DNA of 64,000 nt from Nonomuraea maritima (GTDB lineage: Bacteria > Actinomycetota > Actinomycetes > Streptosporangiales > Streptosporangiaceae): assembly GCF_900100395.1 (NCBI RefSeq), contig NZ_FNFB01000018.1, positions 86,941 to 150,940 on the forward strand, given 5' to 3'. Under the pieces are notes generated by a model. It was not told where the DNA came from. It saw only the letters and a list, made by a program, of their open reading frames with translations, and did not search any database. Below, piece after piece: positions 42,981 through 51,515 of the stretch (its first letter is position 1; each line of letters starts with the position of its first letter). The translations under genes and the position numbers were made by a program.

Positions 42981-44201
42981 ATGGCTTACGTTATGGCTGA
43001 CCAGAAGACTCTCGCCGAGCAGAGTGGCGACGCGCCCTACCGCAGGATGACCCGCCCCATGGAGGGCCGCCTGCTCGGCGGTGTCGCCCAGGGGCTCGCG
43101 GCGCAGCTCAAGCTTGATCCGGTAGTGATCAGGCTGATGTTCGTGCTGCTCAGCGTGGTCCACGGGGTCGGCATGGTGGCGTACGCGGTGCTCTGGATGG
43201 TGACGCCGCGCAAGGCGCCCGAGCGGGCCGATCCGCAGCGCGACTGGAGCCAGCTGGCCGCGTTCACCGCGATCGGGCTGGCGCTGTTCGCGTTCGGCTG
43301 GCTGACCGGGGCCTCCCAGGGCGGCATCGGCATGCTGCCGTTCGCGGTGGGCGGGATCGGCGCGCTGATCCTGTGGCAGCAGGCCGACCCCGAACGCCGC
43401 AGGGGCTGGGTCAGCGGCGCGGCGCTCAGCATGCGGAAGAACCGCATCCGTACGCCGCTCGGCGTCGGGCTCGTCGTGGTCGGCGCGATCGGCTTCCTGT
43501 ACTCCCAGGGTGAGCTGGCGCAGGCCCGTCCGGGGCTGATGTTCACCATCGTGGTGGTCGGCGGCCTGGCGGTGATCGCCGCCCCCTGGCTCGCCGGCCT
43601 GTGGAAGGAACTCCAGCTGGAGCGGCGCGAGCGCATCAGGCAGGAGGAGCGCGCCGAGGTGGCGGCCATGGTGCACGACTCGGTGCTGCACACCCTGACG
43701 CTGATCCAGCGCGTCGCCCACGACCCGCGCGAGGTGTCGCGGCTGGCCCGCTCGCAGGAGCGCGAGCTGCGCAACTGGCTCTACCAGCCGGCCCAGGACG
43801 CCGACGCGACGCTCGCCGCCGCCGTACGCAGGATCGCCGCCGAGGAGGAGGACGCGCACGGCGTGCCGATCGAGGTGGTCTGCGTCGGCGACATCGCCCT
43901 CGACTCGGCGGGCAGGCTGGGCGCGATGCTGAAGGCGGCGCGGCAGGCGATGGTCAACGCCGCCAAATATGCTGAAAGCCCGGCTATATCCGTATATGCC
44001 GAAGTAGAGGGTGAAGAGGCCACGATTTTCGTGAAAGATCGTGGCAAGGGGTTCGACCTTGCGGACGTCCCGCTCGACCGCATGGGCATCAGGGAGTCCA
44101 TCATCGGGAGAATGGAACGTCACGGAGGCACGGCCCGCGTGCGCACCGAGCCCGGCGAGGGCACGGAAGTGATGTTGACGATGAAGCTGGAGAAGGCATG
44201 A
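42981..44201 (+). CDS. PspC-fused NarL-type sensor histidine kinase
   Basis: The protein opens with a PspC domain (RMTRPMEGRLLGGVAQGLAAQLKLDP) and four helices. It then has a HisKA_3 dimerisation region with MVHDSVLHTLTLIQ (phospho-accepting His) and an ATPase with AMVNAAKYAES and KDRGKGFDL. The start is uncertain: ATG at 42981 or 42993, with no strong ribosome site, so the message may be leaderless. It overlaps its response regulator by ATGA. The PspC fusion and the divergent PspC/toastrack gene point to a LiaFSR-like envelope stress module. Confidence 0.9.
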   Translation: MAYVMADQKTLAEQSGDAPYRRMTRPMEGRLLGGVAQGLAAQLKLDPVVIRLMFVLLSVVHGVGMVAYAVLWMVTPRKAPERADPQRDWSQLAAFTAIGLALFAFGWLTGASQGGIGMLPFAVGGIGALILWQQADPERRRGWVSGAALSMRKNRIRTPLGVGLVVVGAIGFLYSQGELAQARPGLMFTIVVVGGLAVIAAPWLAGLWKELQLERRERIRQEERAEVAAMVHDSVLHTLTLIQRVAHDPREVSRLARSQERELRNWLYQPAQDADATLAAAVRRIAAEEEDAHGVPIEVVCVGDIALDSAGRLGAMLKAARQAMVNAAKYAESPAISVYAEVEGEEATIFVKDRGKGFDLADVPLDRMGIRESIIGRMERHGGTARVRTEPGEGTEVMLTMKLEKA

Positions 44202-44830
44202 CGCGCGTACTGATCGTCGATGACCACCGGTTGTTCCGATCGGGTGTGCGCGCCGAGCTCGGCGACTCGATCGAGGTGGTCGGCGAGGCGGAGGACGTCG
44301 AGACGGCGGTCAGGGCGATCGCCGCGCACCAGCCCGACGTGGTCCTGCTCGACGTGCACATGCCCGGCGGAGGCGGCCAGGAGGTGCTGCGCCGGGTGCT
44401 GGGCTCCGGCTCCCAGGTGCGGTTCCTGGCGCTGTCGGTCTCCGACGCCGCCGAGGACGTCATCGGCGTGATCAGGGGCGGCGCCCGCGGCTACGTGACC
44501 AAGAACATCAGCGGCAAGGAGCTGACCGACGCCATCCGCCGGGTGGCCGAGGGCGACGCGGTGTTCTCGCCGCGGCTGGCCGGCTTCGTGCTCGACGCGT
44601 TCGCCTCCTCCGAGGTGCCGTCGATCGACCCGGAGCTCGACTCGCTGACGCAGCGCGAGCGCGAGGTGCTGCGGCTGATCGCGCGGGGGTACGCGTACAA
44701 GGAGATCGCCAAGGAGCTGTTCATCTCGGTCAAGACCGTCGAGACGCACGTGTCGTCCGTGCTGCGCAAGCTCCAGCTCTCGAACCGTCACGAGCTGTCC
44801 CGCTGGGCCACCGCGCGGCGTCTGGTGTGA
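44198..44830 (+). CDS. NarL/LuxR-family response regulator
   Basis: This 210-residue regulator has the acidic pair VDD, phosphorylated D52 in LLDVHMPGGGG, and the LuxR-type helix-turn-helix LTQREREVLRLIARGYAYKEIAKELF...SVKTVETHV. It is the direct partner of the kinase just upstream (ATGA overlap). Likely targets are envelope-maintenance genes, possibly including the L,D-transpeptidase that follows. Confidence 0.94.
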   Translation: MTRVLIVDDHRLFRSGVRAELGDSIEVVGEAEDVETAVRAIAAHQPDVVLLDVHMPGGGGQEVLRRVLGSGSQVRFLALSVSDAAEDVIGVIRGGARGYVTKNISGKELTDAIRRVAEGDAVFSPRLAGFVLDAFASSEVPSIDPELDSLTQREREVLRLIARGYAYKEIAKELFISVKTVETHVSSVLRKLQLSNRHELSRWATARRLV

Positions 44831-44898
44831 TCTGTCCGGTTCTAAACGCCGGCTGACCCGACCGTTACGGGATAGTTATCCGGGCATGTCGGCGAAAT

Positions 44899-44943
44899 GG
44901 ATCAGTCGTGTGTCACAGAAGAAGGAGTCGTGACACCTGATCC
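44899..44943 (+). promoter_or_regulatory. Long two-part hairpin in the leader of the L,D-transpeptidase gene
   Basis: GGATCAG (44899-44905) pairs with CTGATCC (44937-44943), and GTGTCAC (44910-44916) with GTGACAC (44930-44936), leaving a four-base bulge and a 13-base loop. The structure ends immediately before the AGGAG ribosome site at 44944-44948. It could therefore control translation or stabilise the message. Confidence 0.6.
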
Positions 44944-44957
44944 AGGAGTAGTCCACC

Positions 44958-45950
44958 GTGAAGCCCGCCCCCCGGATACTGTCGGCCTTGCTCGCGTTCG
45001 TCACCGTGACCGCCTGTGCGACCGAGAGCCCGCCCGCCCCCGTCTCAGCCGCCGCCGCGCAGGCCGGCCCGACCCCGACGACGCCGGCGGTGACGCAGGA
45101 CGCGCCCGAGGCCGCCGCCGAGGAAGTGTCGCCCGTCAAGCCCATCAAGGTCCGCATCGCGGACATCACGCCTATGAGCGACAAGACGGAGAAGGTCGGC
45201 GTCGGCTTCCCCATCATCGTCACGTTCGACCGCGCCGTACGGACCAGGCGCCGGGCCGAGGTCGAGTCGGTGCTGGAGGTGCAGGCGCAGAAGCCGGTCG
45301 AGGGCGCCTGGCGCTGGGTGTCGGACCGCAAGGTCATCTACCGGACGAAGACCTACTGGAAGCCGCACCAGAAGGTGCTGTTCACCGCCCGCTTATCCGA
45401 CCTGCCCGGCAACACCGGCGCCAAGGACGTCTCCCGCCGCTTCGCGGTCGGCACGTCCAACATCTCCGTGGTCGACACCCGCAGGCACACCATGAAGGTC
45501 TACCGCGACGGCAAGCTCGCGAAGTCGATCCCGATCAGCGCGGGCAGCGGCGGCATGGTCAGGAACGGCGTCGACGTCTACCTCACCACCAGCGGCACGC
45601 ACCTGACGATGGGCAAGAAGGCCGTCGAGACCATGACGTCCTCGTGGCTCGGCGTGACGGACCCGAAGGACCCGCTCTACTACAAGCTCGAGATCCCGTG
45701 GGCGGTCCGCATCTCCGACAGCGGCGAGTACGTCCACGAGAGCGCCGGCTACTACCAGTTCCTGGGCCGCTCCAACCAGAGCCACGGCTGCGTCCGCGCC
45801 ACCCCGGAAGGGGCCAAGTGGTTCTACACCATCTCCCAGCGCGGTGACGTGGTGAAGATCAAGGGCACCAAGCGCAAGCTGGAGTGGAACAACGGCTGGA
45901 GCTACTGGCAGCTCAGCTGGAACCAGTGGAAGAAGGGCAGCGCCCGGTAA
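44958..45950 (+). CDS. Lipoprotein L,D-transpeptidase (YkuD)
   Basis: This 330-residue protein has a lipobox (VTAC, C20), an Ala/Pro/Thr-rich linker, an Ig-like domain (about 60-165), and a YkuD catalytic domain with HESAGYYQFLG and RSNQSHGCVRATPEGAKW; C278 is the nucleophile. The Trp-rich tail (WNNGWSYWQLSWNQW) is as in mycobacterial Ldt proteins. It forms 3-3 crosslinks in peptidoglycan outside the membrane. The GTG start has AGGAG nine bases upstream, directly after a stable hairpin. It lies 127 bases after the NarL-type regulator. Confidence 0.93.
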   Translation: MKPAPRILSALLAFVTVTACATESPPAPVSAAAAQAGPTPTTPAVTQDAPEAAAEEVSPVKPIKVRIADITPMSDKTEKVGVGFPIIVTFDRAVRTRRRAEVESVLEVQAQKPVEGAWRWVSDRKVIYRTKTYWKPHQKVLFTARLSDLPGNTGAKDVSRRFAVGTSNISVVDTRRHTMKVYRDGKLAKSIPISAGSGGMVRNGVDVYLTTSGTHLTMGKKAVETMTSSWLGVTDPKDPLYYKLEIPWAVRISDSGEYVHESAGYYQFLGRSNQSHGCVRATPEGAKWFYTISQRGDVVKIKGTKRKLEWNNGWSYWQLSWNQWKKGSAR

Positions 45951-46018
45951 CGGCGGCGACCCACACCCGCCACGCCTGCGCCTGAGTACTCGCGCCCGGC
46001 ACGCGCAGCGGGCCGCCG

Positions 46019-46252
46019 TCACGCGTCGCGCGGCTCCTGCGGGGCCTCGAGGTGGGTCAGCCAGGTGGCGAGCAGAGTCTCCAGGTGGGCGGCCTCCTCG
46101 GGCGACAGGAGGTCGAGCAGCCGGCATTCGTTGCGGACGTGCTCAGCGAACGCCTGGTCGATCAGCTCGCGGCCGGCCGCGGTCAGGGCGACGACCCGGC
46201 CGCGGCCGTCGGTGCCGCTGCGGCGGCGGGTGACGAGGCCGTCGCGCCTCCT
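46019..46252 (-). pseudogene. MarR-family regulator remnant (C-terminal half)
   Basis: Read on the minus strand, the stretch codes RDGLVTRRRSGTDGRGRVV, then ALTAAGREL and a closing helix ending THLEAPQEPRDA before TGA. This is the wing and C-terminal helices of a MarR regulator. The N-terminal dimerisation helices and recognition helix are missing. In frame, the upstream sequence runs into low-complexity DNA made of 36-39-base repeats, with no ribosome site or clear start. A one-base frameshift near 46250 would join it to an acidic repeat reading, which is not MarR-like either. The remaining DNA from 45951 to 46444 holds the adjacent repeat and nothing else recognisable. Confidence 0.55.
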
Positions 46253-46268
46253 CGGCCAACCCCACGCG

Positions 46269-46401
46269 GCACGGCTCGTCGGGATCCTGGGCCGGCCCGT
46301 CGGAGCACGGCTCCTCGGGCTCCTCGTGGGCCGGTCCGTCGCGGCGCGGCTCCTCCGGGCCGTCCTCGGCCCACCCCTCGCGGCGCGGCTCGTCGCTCGC
46401 G
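46269..46401. repeat. Imperfect 36-39-bp tandem repeat, about 3.5 units
   Basis: Units begin at about 46269, 46305, 46344 and 46383, each opening with GC(A/G)CGGCTC and containing a TCCTCGGGC-like core and GGCC(G/C). They lie between the MarR remnant and the end of pcrA. On the minus strand one frame reads as an acidic Glu/Pro/Arg-rich repeat. No gene is convincing. Confidence 0.6.
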
Positions 46402-46444
46402 CCCCCGACCGCCGCTCGGCGTCAGGGGAGGGCCGCCCAGCGGC

Positions 46445-48718
46445 TCAGAGCTTGTCGAGGGGGGCGTAGGCCAGCAGGAGGGTCTTCTCGCCGCCGGAGC
46501 CGAAGTCGATCTTGACCTTGGTCTTCTCCGCGACGCCGTCCACCGACACCACCGTGCCGAGCCCGAACGCGTCGTGCGTGACGCGGTCGCCTGGCGACAG
46601 GGACAGCAGCGTGCGCCCGCCGCCACCACCGCCACCGCCGCCGCTCCTCGCGGGCGCCGGGCGCGCGGCCGGCTCGCGGCGCGTCGCCGCGCTCCACGCC
46701 GACTTCTCCGGATCGGTACGCCACTCGATGAGCTGACCCGGCACCTCGCTGACGAACCGCGAGGCCGGGTTGAACGACGGCGCCCCCCACGAGCTGCGCA
46801 CGGCCGCCCGCGTGAGGTAGAGCCGTTGCTGCGCCCTGGTGATGCCGACGTAGGCCAGCCGCCGCTCCTCCTCCAGCTCCTTGGGCTCGCCGAGCGACCG
46901 GACGTGCGGGAAGACGCCGTCCTCCATGGCCGTCAGGAACACGACGGGGAACTCGAGCCCCTTGGCGGTGTGCAGGGTCATCAGGGTGACGACCCCCTGG
47001 CCGCCGTCGGCGTCGGGGATCTGGTCGGCGTCGGCCACCAGCGACACCTGCTCCAGGAACTCGACCAGCGTGCCCTCGGGGTTGGCCTCCTCGAACTCGG
47101 AGGCCACCGAGATGAGCTCGTTGAGGTTCTCGAGGCGCGACTCGTCCTGCGGGTCTTCCGACGCCTCCAGTTCGGCGCGGTAGCCGGTGGCCACCAGCAC
47201 CTCTTCGGCCAGGGCCGACGGCGGCACGCCCTCGGCCTTGGCGATGAGCTCGTCGAGCATGGCGACGAACTCGCGGACGGCGTTGAGCGAGCGGGTGGCC
47301 ATGCCGTACGCCTCGTCGGCGCGGCGCAGGGCCTCCCAGAACGAGATGCGCTCGCGGGACGACAGCGCCTCGATCATCGCCTCGGCCCGGTCGCCGATGC
47401 CGCGCTTGGGCACGTTGAGTATGCGCCGCAGCGACACCACGTCGGCCGGGTTGGCCAGCACCCGGAGGTAGGCCAGCAGGTCTTTGACCTCTTTGCGCTC
47501 GTAGAAGCGCACCCCGCCGACCACCTTGTACGGCAGGCCGGTGCGGATGAAGATCTCCTCGAACACCCGGGAGGCCGCGTTGGTGCGGTAGAAGACCGCG
47601 ACGTCGCCCGGCCTGACGCCCTCGTCGTCGGTGAGCCGGTCGACCTCCTGCGCCACGAACATGGCCTCGTCGTGCTCGTTGTCGGCGACGTAGCCCACGA
47701 TCTTGGGGCCGTCGCCCTGGTCGGACCAGAGGTTCTTCGGCTTGCGCGACTCGTTGCGCGAGATCACCGCGTTGGCGGCGGCCAGGATGTTCTGGGTGGA
47801 GCGGTAGTTCTGCTCCAGCAGGATCGTGCGCGCGTCGGGGTAGTCGCGCTCGAACTCGAGGATGTTGCGGATCGTGGCGCCGCGGAAGGCGTAGATCGAC
47901 TGGTCGGCGTCGCCCACCACGCACAGCTGGGACTGGTCGGTGCCCGACCGCACGAGGTCGCCGTCGGTGGTGCGCAGCTCGGGATGCCCGACCAGCTCGC
48001 GGATCAGGATGTACTGGGCGTGGTTGGTGTCCTGGTACTCGTCGACCAGGACGTGCCGGAACCGCATGCGGTAGTGCTCGGCGACGTCGGGGAAGAGCTG
48101 GAACAACGTCACCGTGTTCATGATGATGTCGTCGAAGTCCATCGCGCCGGCCTCGGTCAGCTTGAGCTGGTAGGCCTTGTACGCCTGCGCGAGCGTCTTC
48201 TCCAGGTGGGAGCCGGCCCGGTCGAGCGCCGTCTCGTAGTCGACCAGCTCGTTCTTGAAGTTGCTGACCTGCGCCGAGAACGAACGCGGCGGGTAGCGCT
48301 TCGGGTCGAGCTCCATCTCGCGGCAGACCATCGCCATGAGCCGCTGCGAGTCGGCCTGGTCGTAGATCGAGAAGCTGGACGGGAAGCCCAGCCGCTTGGC
48401 CTCGCGCCGCAGGATGCGCATGCAGGCGCTGTGGAACGTCATCACCCACATCGCCTTGGAGCGCGGCCCGACGAGCTTGTCGATGCGCTCCTTCATCTCG
48501 CGGGCGGCCTTGTTGGTGAACGTGATCGCGAGGATCTCGCCCGGATGCACGTCGCGCTCGGCCAGCAGGTAGGCGATGCGGTGGGTGAGCACCCGCGTCT
48601 TGCCCGACCCGGCCCCGGCCACGATCAGCAGCGGACTGCCATGGTGGAGCACGGCCTCACGCTGCTGCGGGTTGAGGCCGTGGAGCAAGGGGTGGTCAAC
48701 GGAGACTTGGGTCGGCAC
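46445..48718 (-). CDS. pcrA: ATP-dependent DNA helicase PcrA/UvrD
   Basis: This 757-residue SF1A helicase has Walker A LIVAGAGSGKTRVLTHRIAY, motif Ia TFTNKAAREMKERI, Walker B VDEYQDTN, motif III VVGDADQSIYAFRGA, motif IV QNYRSTQNIL, motif V LMTLHTAKGLEFPVVF and motif VI YVGITRAQQRLYLTR. The C-terminal Tudor-like domain (GDRVTHDAFGLGTVVSVDG), which binds RNA polymerase in PcrA, is present. Length is normal for the family. It functions in repair and in removing stalled polymerase. The start is a GTG at 48718 with a poor ribosome site. Confidence 0.96.
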   Translation of the reverse strand: MPTQVSVDHPLLHGLNPQQREAVLHHGSPLLIVAGAGSGKTRVLTHRIAYLLAERDVHPGEILAITFTNKAAREMKERIDKLVGPRSKAMWVMTFHSACMRILRREAKRLGFPSSFSIYDQADSQRLMAMVCREMELDPKRYPPRSFSAQVSNFKNELVDYETALDRAGSHLEKTLAQAYKAYQLKLTEAGAMDFDDIIMNTVTLFQLFPDVAEHYRMRFRHVLVDEYQDTNHAQYILIRELVGHPELRTTDGDLVRSGTDQSQLCVVGDADQSIYAFRGATIRNILEFERDYPDARTILLEQNYRSTQNILAAANAVISRNESRKPKNLWSDQGDGPKIVGYVADNEHDEAMFVAQEVDRLTDDEGVRPGDVAVFYRTNAASRVFEEIFIRTGLPYKVVGGVRFYERKEVKDLLAYLRVLANPADVVSLRRILNVPKRGIGDRAEAMIEALSSRERISFWEALRRADEAYGMATRSLNAVREFVAMLDELIAKAEGVPPSALAEEVLVATGYRAELEASEDPQDESRLENLNELISVASEFEEANPEGTLVEFLEQVSLVADADQIPDADGGQGVVTLMTLHTAKGLEFPVVFLTAMEDGVFPHVRSLGEPKELEEERRLAYVGITRAQQRLYLTRAAVRSSWGAPSFNPASRFVSEVPGQLIEWRTDPEKSAWSAATRREPAARPAPARSGGGGGGGGGRTLLSLSPGDRVTHDAFGLGTVVSVDGVAEKTKVKIDFGSGGEKTLLLAYAPLDKL

Positions 48719-48817
48719 CTACCTAGGTTAAGACGCCCCACCGACAAACCGCGCCCGGAATGCCGTCGGTACGGCCGGAGGTTAGTGCTGGCGGACGGAA
48801 ATTCCGGAAGGGGAAGC

Positions 48818-49537
48818 ATGCTGCCGCTCAGCGAGATCAACCGGGTGCTCGTCGTGACCGCCCACCCCGACGACGCCGACTTCGGATCCGCGGGAAGCGT
48901 GGCCCAGTTCGTGGACAAGGGCGTGGAGGTCACGTACCTGCTCGTCACCGACGGCGACGCGGGGGGCGACGACCGCAGCCTCGACAACTCCGGCATGGCC
49001 GAGCTGCGCCGGACCGAGCAGCGCGCCGCCGCCAAGGTGATGGGGGTCACCGACGTGCGGTTCCTCGGCTACCCCGACGGTCAGGTGGTGCCGTCGCTGG
49101 AGCTGCGGCGCGACATCGCCAGGGTGATCCGCCAGGTCAGGCCCGACCTCGTGATCACCCAGCACCCCGACCGCAACTACCGCCACATCGCCCCCAGCCA
49201 TCCCGACCACCGCGCCGTGGGCGGGGCGACCCTCGACGCGGTGTATCCGGACGCGCGCAACCCGCACGCGTTCCCCGAACTGCTCAGGGACGAGGGGCTG
49301 GCGGCGTGGACCGTCCGCGAGGTGTGGCTGAGCGGTGGCTCCACGCCCGACCACTGGGTGGACATCACCGACGCGATCGACCGCAAGCTCGCGGCCCTGC
49401 AGTCGCACGTCAGCCAGGTCGGCCACATCGAGGGCTTCGCCGAGTTCGTCAGGAGCCGCTCGGCGGGCCTGGCGGAGCAGGCCGGTCTCGGTGAGGGCCG
49501 CTACGCGGAGGGCTTCCAGGTCGTCGCCACGGGCTGA
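48818..49537 (+). CDS. PIG-L / LmbE-family deacetylase
   Basis: This 239-residue enzyme has the zinc-binding AHPDDADFGSAG and the third ligand in SHPDHRAVGG. Members remove an acetyl group from GlcNAc-linked substrates such as mycothiol (MshB), mycothiol conjugates (Mca) or secondary metabolites. The sequence does not separate these. The ATG at 48818 has GGAAGGGGA upstream. It is divergent from pcrA. Confidence 0.88.
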   Translation: MLPLSEINRVLVVTAHPDDADFGSAGSVAQFVDKGVEVTYLLVTDGDAGGDDRSLDNSGMAELRRTEQRAAAKVMGVTDVRFLGYPDGQVVPSLELRRDIARVIRQVRPDLVITQHPDRNYRHIAPSHPDHRAVGGATLDAVYPDARNPHAFPELLRDEGLAAWTVREVWLSGGSTPDHWVDITDAIDRKLAALQSHVSQVGHIEGFAEFVRSRSAGLAEQAGLGEGRYAEGFQVVATG

Positions 49538-49605
49538 TGTGACTCCTGTGGCAGATGGTAAAAATACGTAGTTGCATGTGATTTGTCGGTTTACCTTCCT
49601 CCGTT

Positions 49606-49632
49606 GGCCGGATTCGTCGTTCGAATCCGGCC
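49606..49632 (+). promoter_or_regulatory. 10-bp perfect inverted repeat in the chitinase leader
   Basis: Arms GGCCGGATTC and GAATCCGGCC with a seven-base loop lie about 25 bases before the chitinase start, just upstream of the GAAGGGAAA ribosome site. An AT-rich stretch at 49558-49592 precedes it and may hold the promoter. The sequence does not match the direct-repeat operators known from Streptomyces chitinase promoters. Confidence 0.5.
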
Positions 49633-49657
49633 TACCTGAAGGGAAACCGAACAACTC

Positions 49658-50785
49658 ATGCTGACAAGGCAACAAACCGGCTGGGCCGCCGCACGGGCGG
49701 CCGTCGTGCTGGCGCTGGGGATGATCCTCTCCGCGCTCGTCGTGGCGCCCGCCTCGGCCGCCGACCCGACCGGGACCATCACCGGTCTCGGCGGCAAGTG
49801 CATCGACGTGGCCTGGGCGAACCCCGCCAACGGCACGCCCGTGCAGATCGCCAACTGCAACGGCGGCGACGCCCAGAAGTGGACGGTCGCCGGCGACGGC
49901 ACCCTGCGGGCACTCGGCAAGTGCCTCGACGTCGTCGACTTCGGCACGAACGACGGCGCGAAGGTCCAGATCTGGGACTGCGCCGGCTCCGCCAACCAGA
50001 AGTGGGTCGTCACGCCGGCCCACGACATCGTCAACCCGGCCGCCGACAAGTGCCTGGACGTCACCGACAACAACAGCAACGACGGCACCAGGCTGCAGAT
50101 CTGGACGTGCGCCGGCACCGCCAACCAGAAGTGGAACGCCCCCACCACGTCGGGCGGCGGCGGCAACGGCTTCGTGGTCAGCGAGGCGCAGTTCAACCAG
50201 ATGTTCCCGAACCGGAACCCCTTCTACACCTACAGCGGCCTGGTGGCCGCGCTGAACGCCTACCCGGGCTTCGCCAGGACCGGCAGCGACACCACGAAGA
50301 AGCGTGAGGCAGCGGCCTTCCTGGCCAACGTCAACCACGAGACCGGCGGGCTCAAGTACGTGACGGAGCTGAACACCGCCAACTACTCGCACTACTGCGA
50401 CTGGGGCCAGTCGTTCGGCTGCCCGGCGGGCGGGTCGGCGTACTACGGCCGTGGTCCGCTCCAGCTGAGCTGGAACTACAACTACAAGGCCGCGGGCGAC
50501 TCGCTGCACATCGACCTGCTGCACAACCCCTGGCTCGTGCAGAACGACCCGGCCGTCGCCTGGATGACCGGCCTGTGGTTCTGGAACACCCAGAACGGCG
50601 CCGGGTGGATGACCCCGCACAACGCCATGGTCAACAACGCCGGCTTCGGCCAGACCATCCGCAGCATCAACGGCGCCCTGGAATGCGACAACAAGTACCC
50701 CGCCCAGGTGCAGAGCCGGGTCGACTCCTACTACTGGTTCACGTCGGTTCTCGGGGTCTCCCCGGGCGACAACCTGTACTGCTGA
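49658..50785 (+). CDS. Secreted GH19 chitinase with ricin-type carbohydrate-binding domain
   Basis: This 375-residue protein has a signal peptide ending APASAAD. A beta-trefoil lectin (about 40-160) follows, with three QKW-type repeats (DAQKWTV, ANQKWVV, ANQKWNA). A GGGGN linker leads into a GH19 domain with the catalytic Glu in NVNHETGGLKYV and YYGRGPLQLSWNYNY. It hydrolyses chitin outside the cell. The start is ATG. The gene is convergent with the CPBP protease; their stops are one base apart and a strong hairpin spans the junction. Confidence 0.95.
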   Translation: MLTRQQTGWAAARAAVVLALGMILSALVVAPASAADPTGTITGLGGKCIDVAWANPANGTPVQIANCNGGDAQKWTVAGDGTLRALGKCLDVVDFGTNDGAKVQIWDCAGSANQKWVVTPAHDIVNPAADKCLDVTDNNSNDGTRLQIWTCAGTANQKWNAPTTSGGGGNGFVVSEAQFNQMFPNRNPFYTYSGLVAALNAYPGFARTGSDTTKKREAAAFLANVNHETGGLKYVTELNTANYSHYCDWGQSFGCPAGGSAYYGRGPLQLSWNYNYKAAGDSLHIDLLHNPWLVQNDPAVAWMTGLWFWNTQNGAGWMTPHNAMVNNAGFGQTIRSINGALECDNKYPAQVQSRVDSYYWFTSVLGVSPGDNLYC

Positions 50786-50786
50786 G

Positions 50787-51506
50787 TCAGGCGTGGCGCT
50801 GCGCGGTTCCGGAGGGGGGCCGCGCAGCGCCGCCCGCATGTGAGATGCGGGCGAACAGGTAGCCGAGCGAGTTGGTGGCCAGGTGCAGCATGGCCGGCGC
50901 CAGCAGGCCGCGGCGGCGGCGCAGCTCGCAGAACAGCACCCCGGCGGCGGCCGTCGACACCACGCTGCCCGCCACCACGCGCGGGACGGCGAGACGGCCG
51001 GTCCCGCCGGCCGTGAGCTCACCGAGAGCGGGGTTGGCGCGGGCCATGTCGATCGCGGGCAGGACGTGCCAGAGCCCGAACAGGGCCGAGGACGCGGCCG
51101 TGGCGGCCACCGTGCCGTGCCGCCGCCTGAGCATGGCGTACAGCGCTCCTCTGAAGCCCACCTCCTCCAGCAGGACCGTGCCGAACGGCACCTGGATCAG
51201 GGCCTCCTCGACGACGCGGGCGCGCGAGAGCGACAGCGCCCGCTCGTCGCGGAACAGCGGCCTGGTACGCGGCCAGGCGACGCCGACCGCGTAGCCGGCG
51301 GCCACCGTCGCCGCCAGCGCGCCCCCGGCGACGGCCCCCCGGCGGCCGTCGGCGAACCCGATGTCCCGCCACGACAGGCCGGACCTGCGCGCCGCCGTCA
51401 CGAGAGCGGCCGTCGCCAGCACCGAGGTCACCGGCCCCAGCCGGGGCGCGACCTTGTTGTTCATGACGTTGGCGGCGACGAGGACGGCGATCGAGCGCAG
51501 CAGCAC
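50787..51506 (-). CDS. CPBP-family intramembrane glutamic protease
   Basis: This 239-residue membrane protein has the three family motifs: LLEEVGFRGALY (catalytic Glu-Glu), FGLWH, and LHLATNSLGYLF. These are embedded in about six helices. Members cleave CAAX-like or bacteriocin-related substrates or have regulatory roles. The start is taken as the GTG at 51506. It follows the WhiB gene on the same strand with nine bases between them, so they may be co-transcribed. Confidence 0.9.
   Translation of the reverse strand: MLLRSIAVLVAANVMNNKVAPRLGPVTSVLATAALVTAARRSGLSWRDIGFADGRRGAVAGGALAATVAAGYAVGVAWPRTRPLFRDERALSLSRARVVEEALIQVPFGTVLLEEVGFRGALYAMLRRRHGTVAATAASSALFGLWHVLPAIDMARANPALGELTAGGTGRLAVPRVVAGSVVSTAAAGVLFCELRRRRGLLAPAMLHLATNSLGYLFARISHAGGAARPPSGTAQRHA
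50795..50831. terminator. Strong hairpin at the chitinase/CPBP convergence
   Basis: Twelve-base perfect arms GGCGCTGCGCGG (50795-50806) and CCGCGCAGCGCC (50820-50831) enclose a 13-base loop. It starts ten bases after the chitinase stop and lies in the end of the CPBP coding region. There is no T-tract. Confidence 0.6.
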
Positions 51507-51515
51507 CCCTGCAGG

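Noticed and set aside
46052..49537. 1161-residue plus-strand frame antisense to pcrA
   Set aside because: Its first 900 residues are low-complexity antisense reading of the helicase gene. Only the LmbE-like end from 48818 is a real protein.
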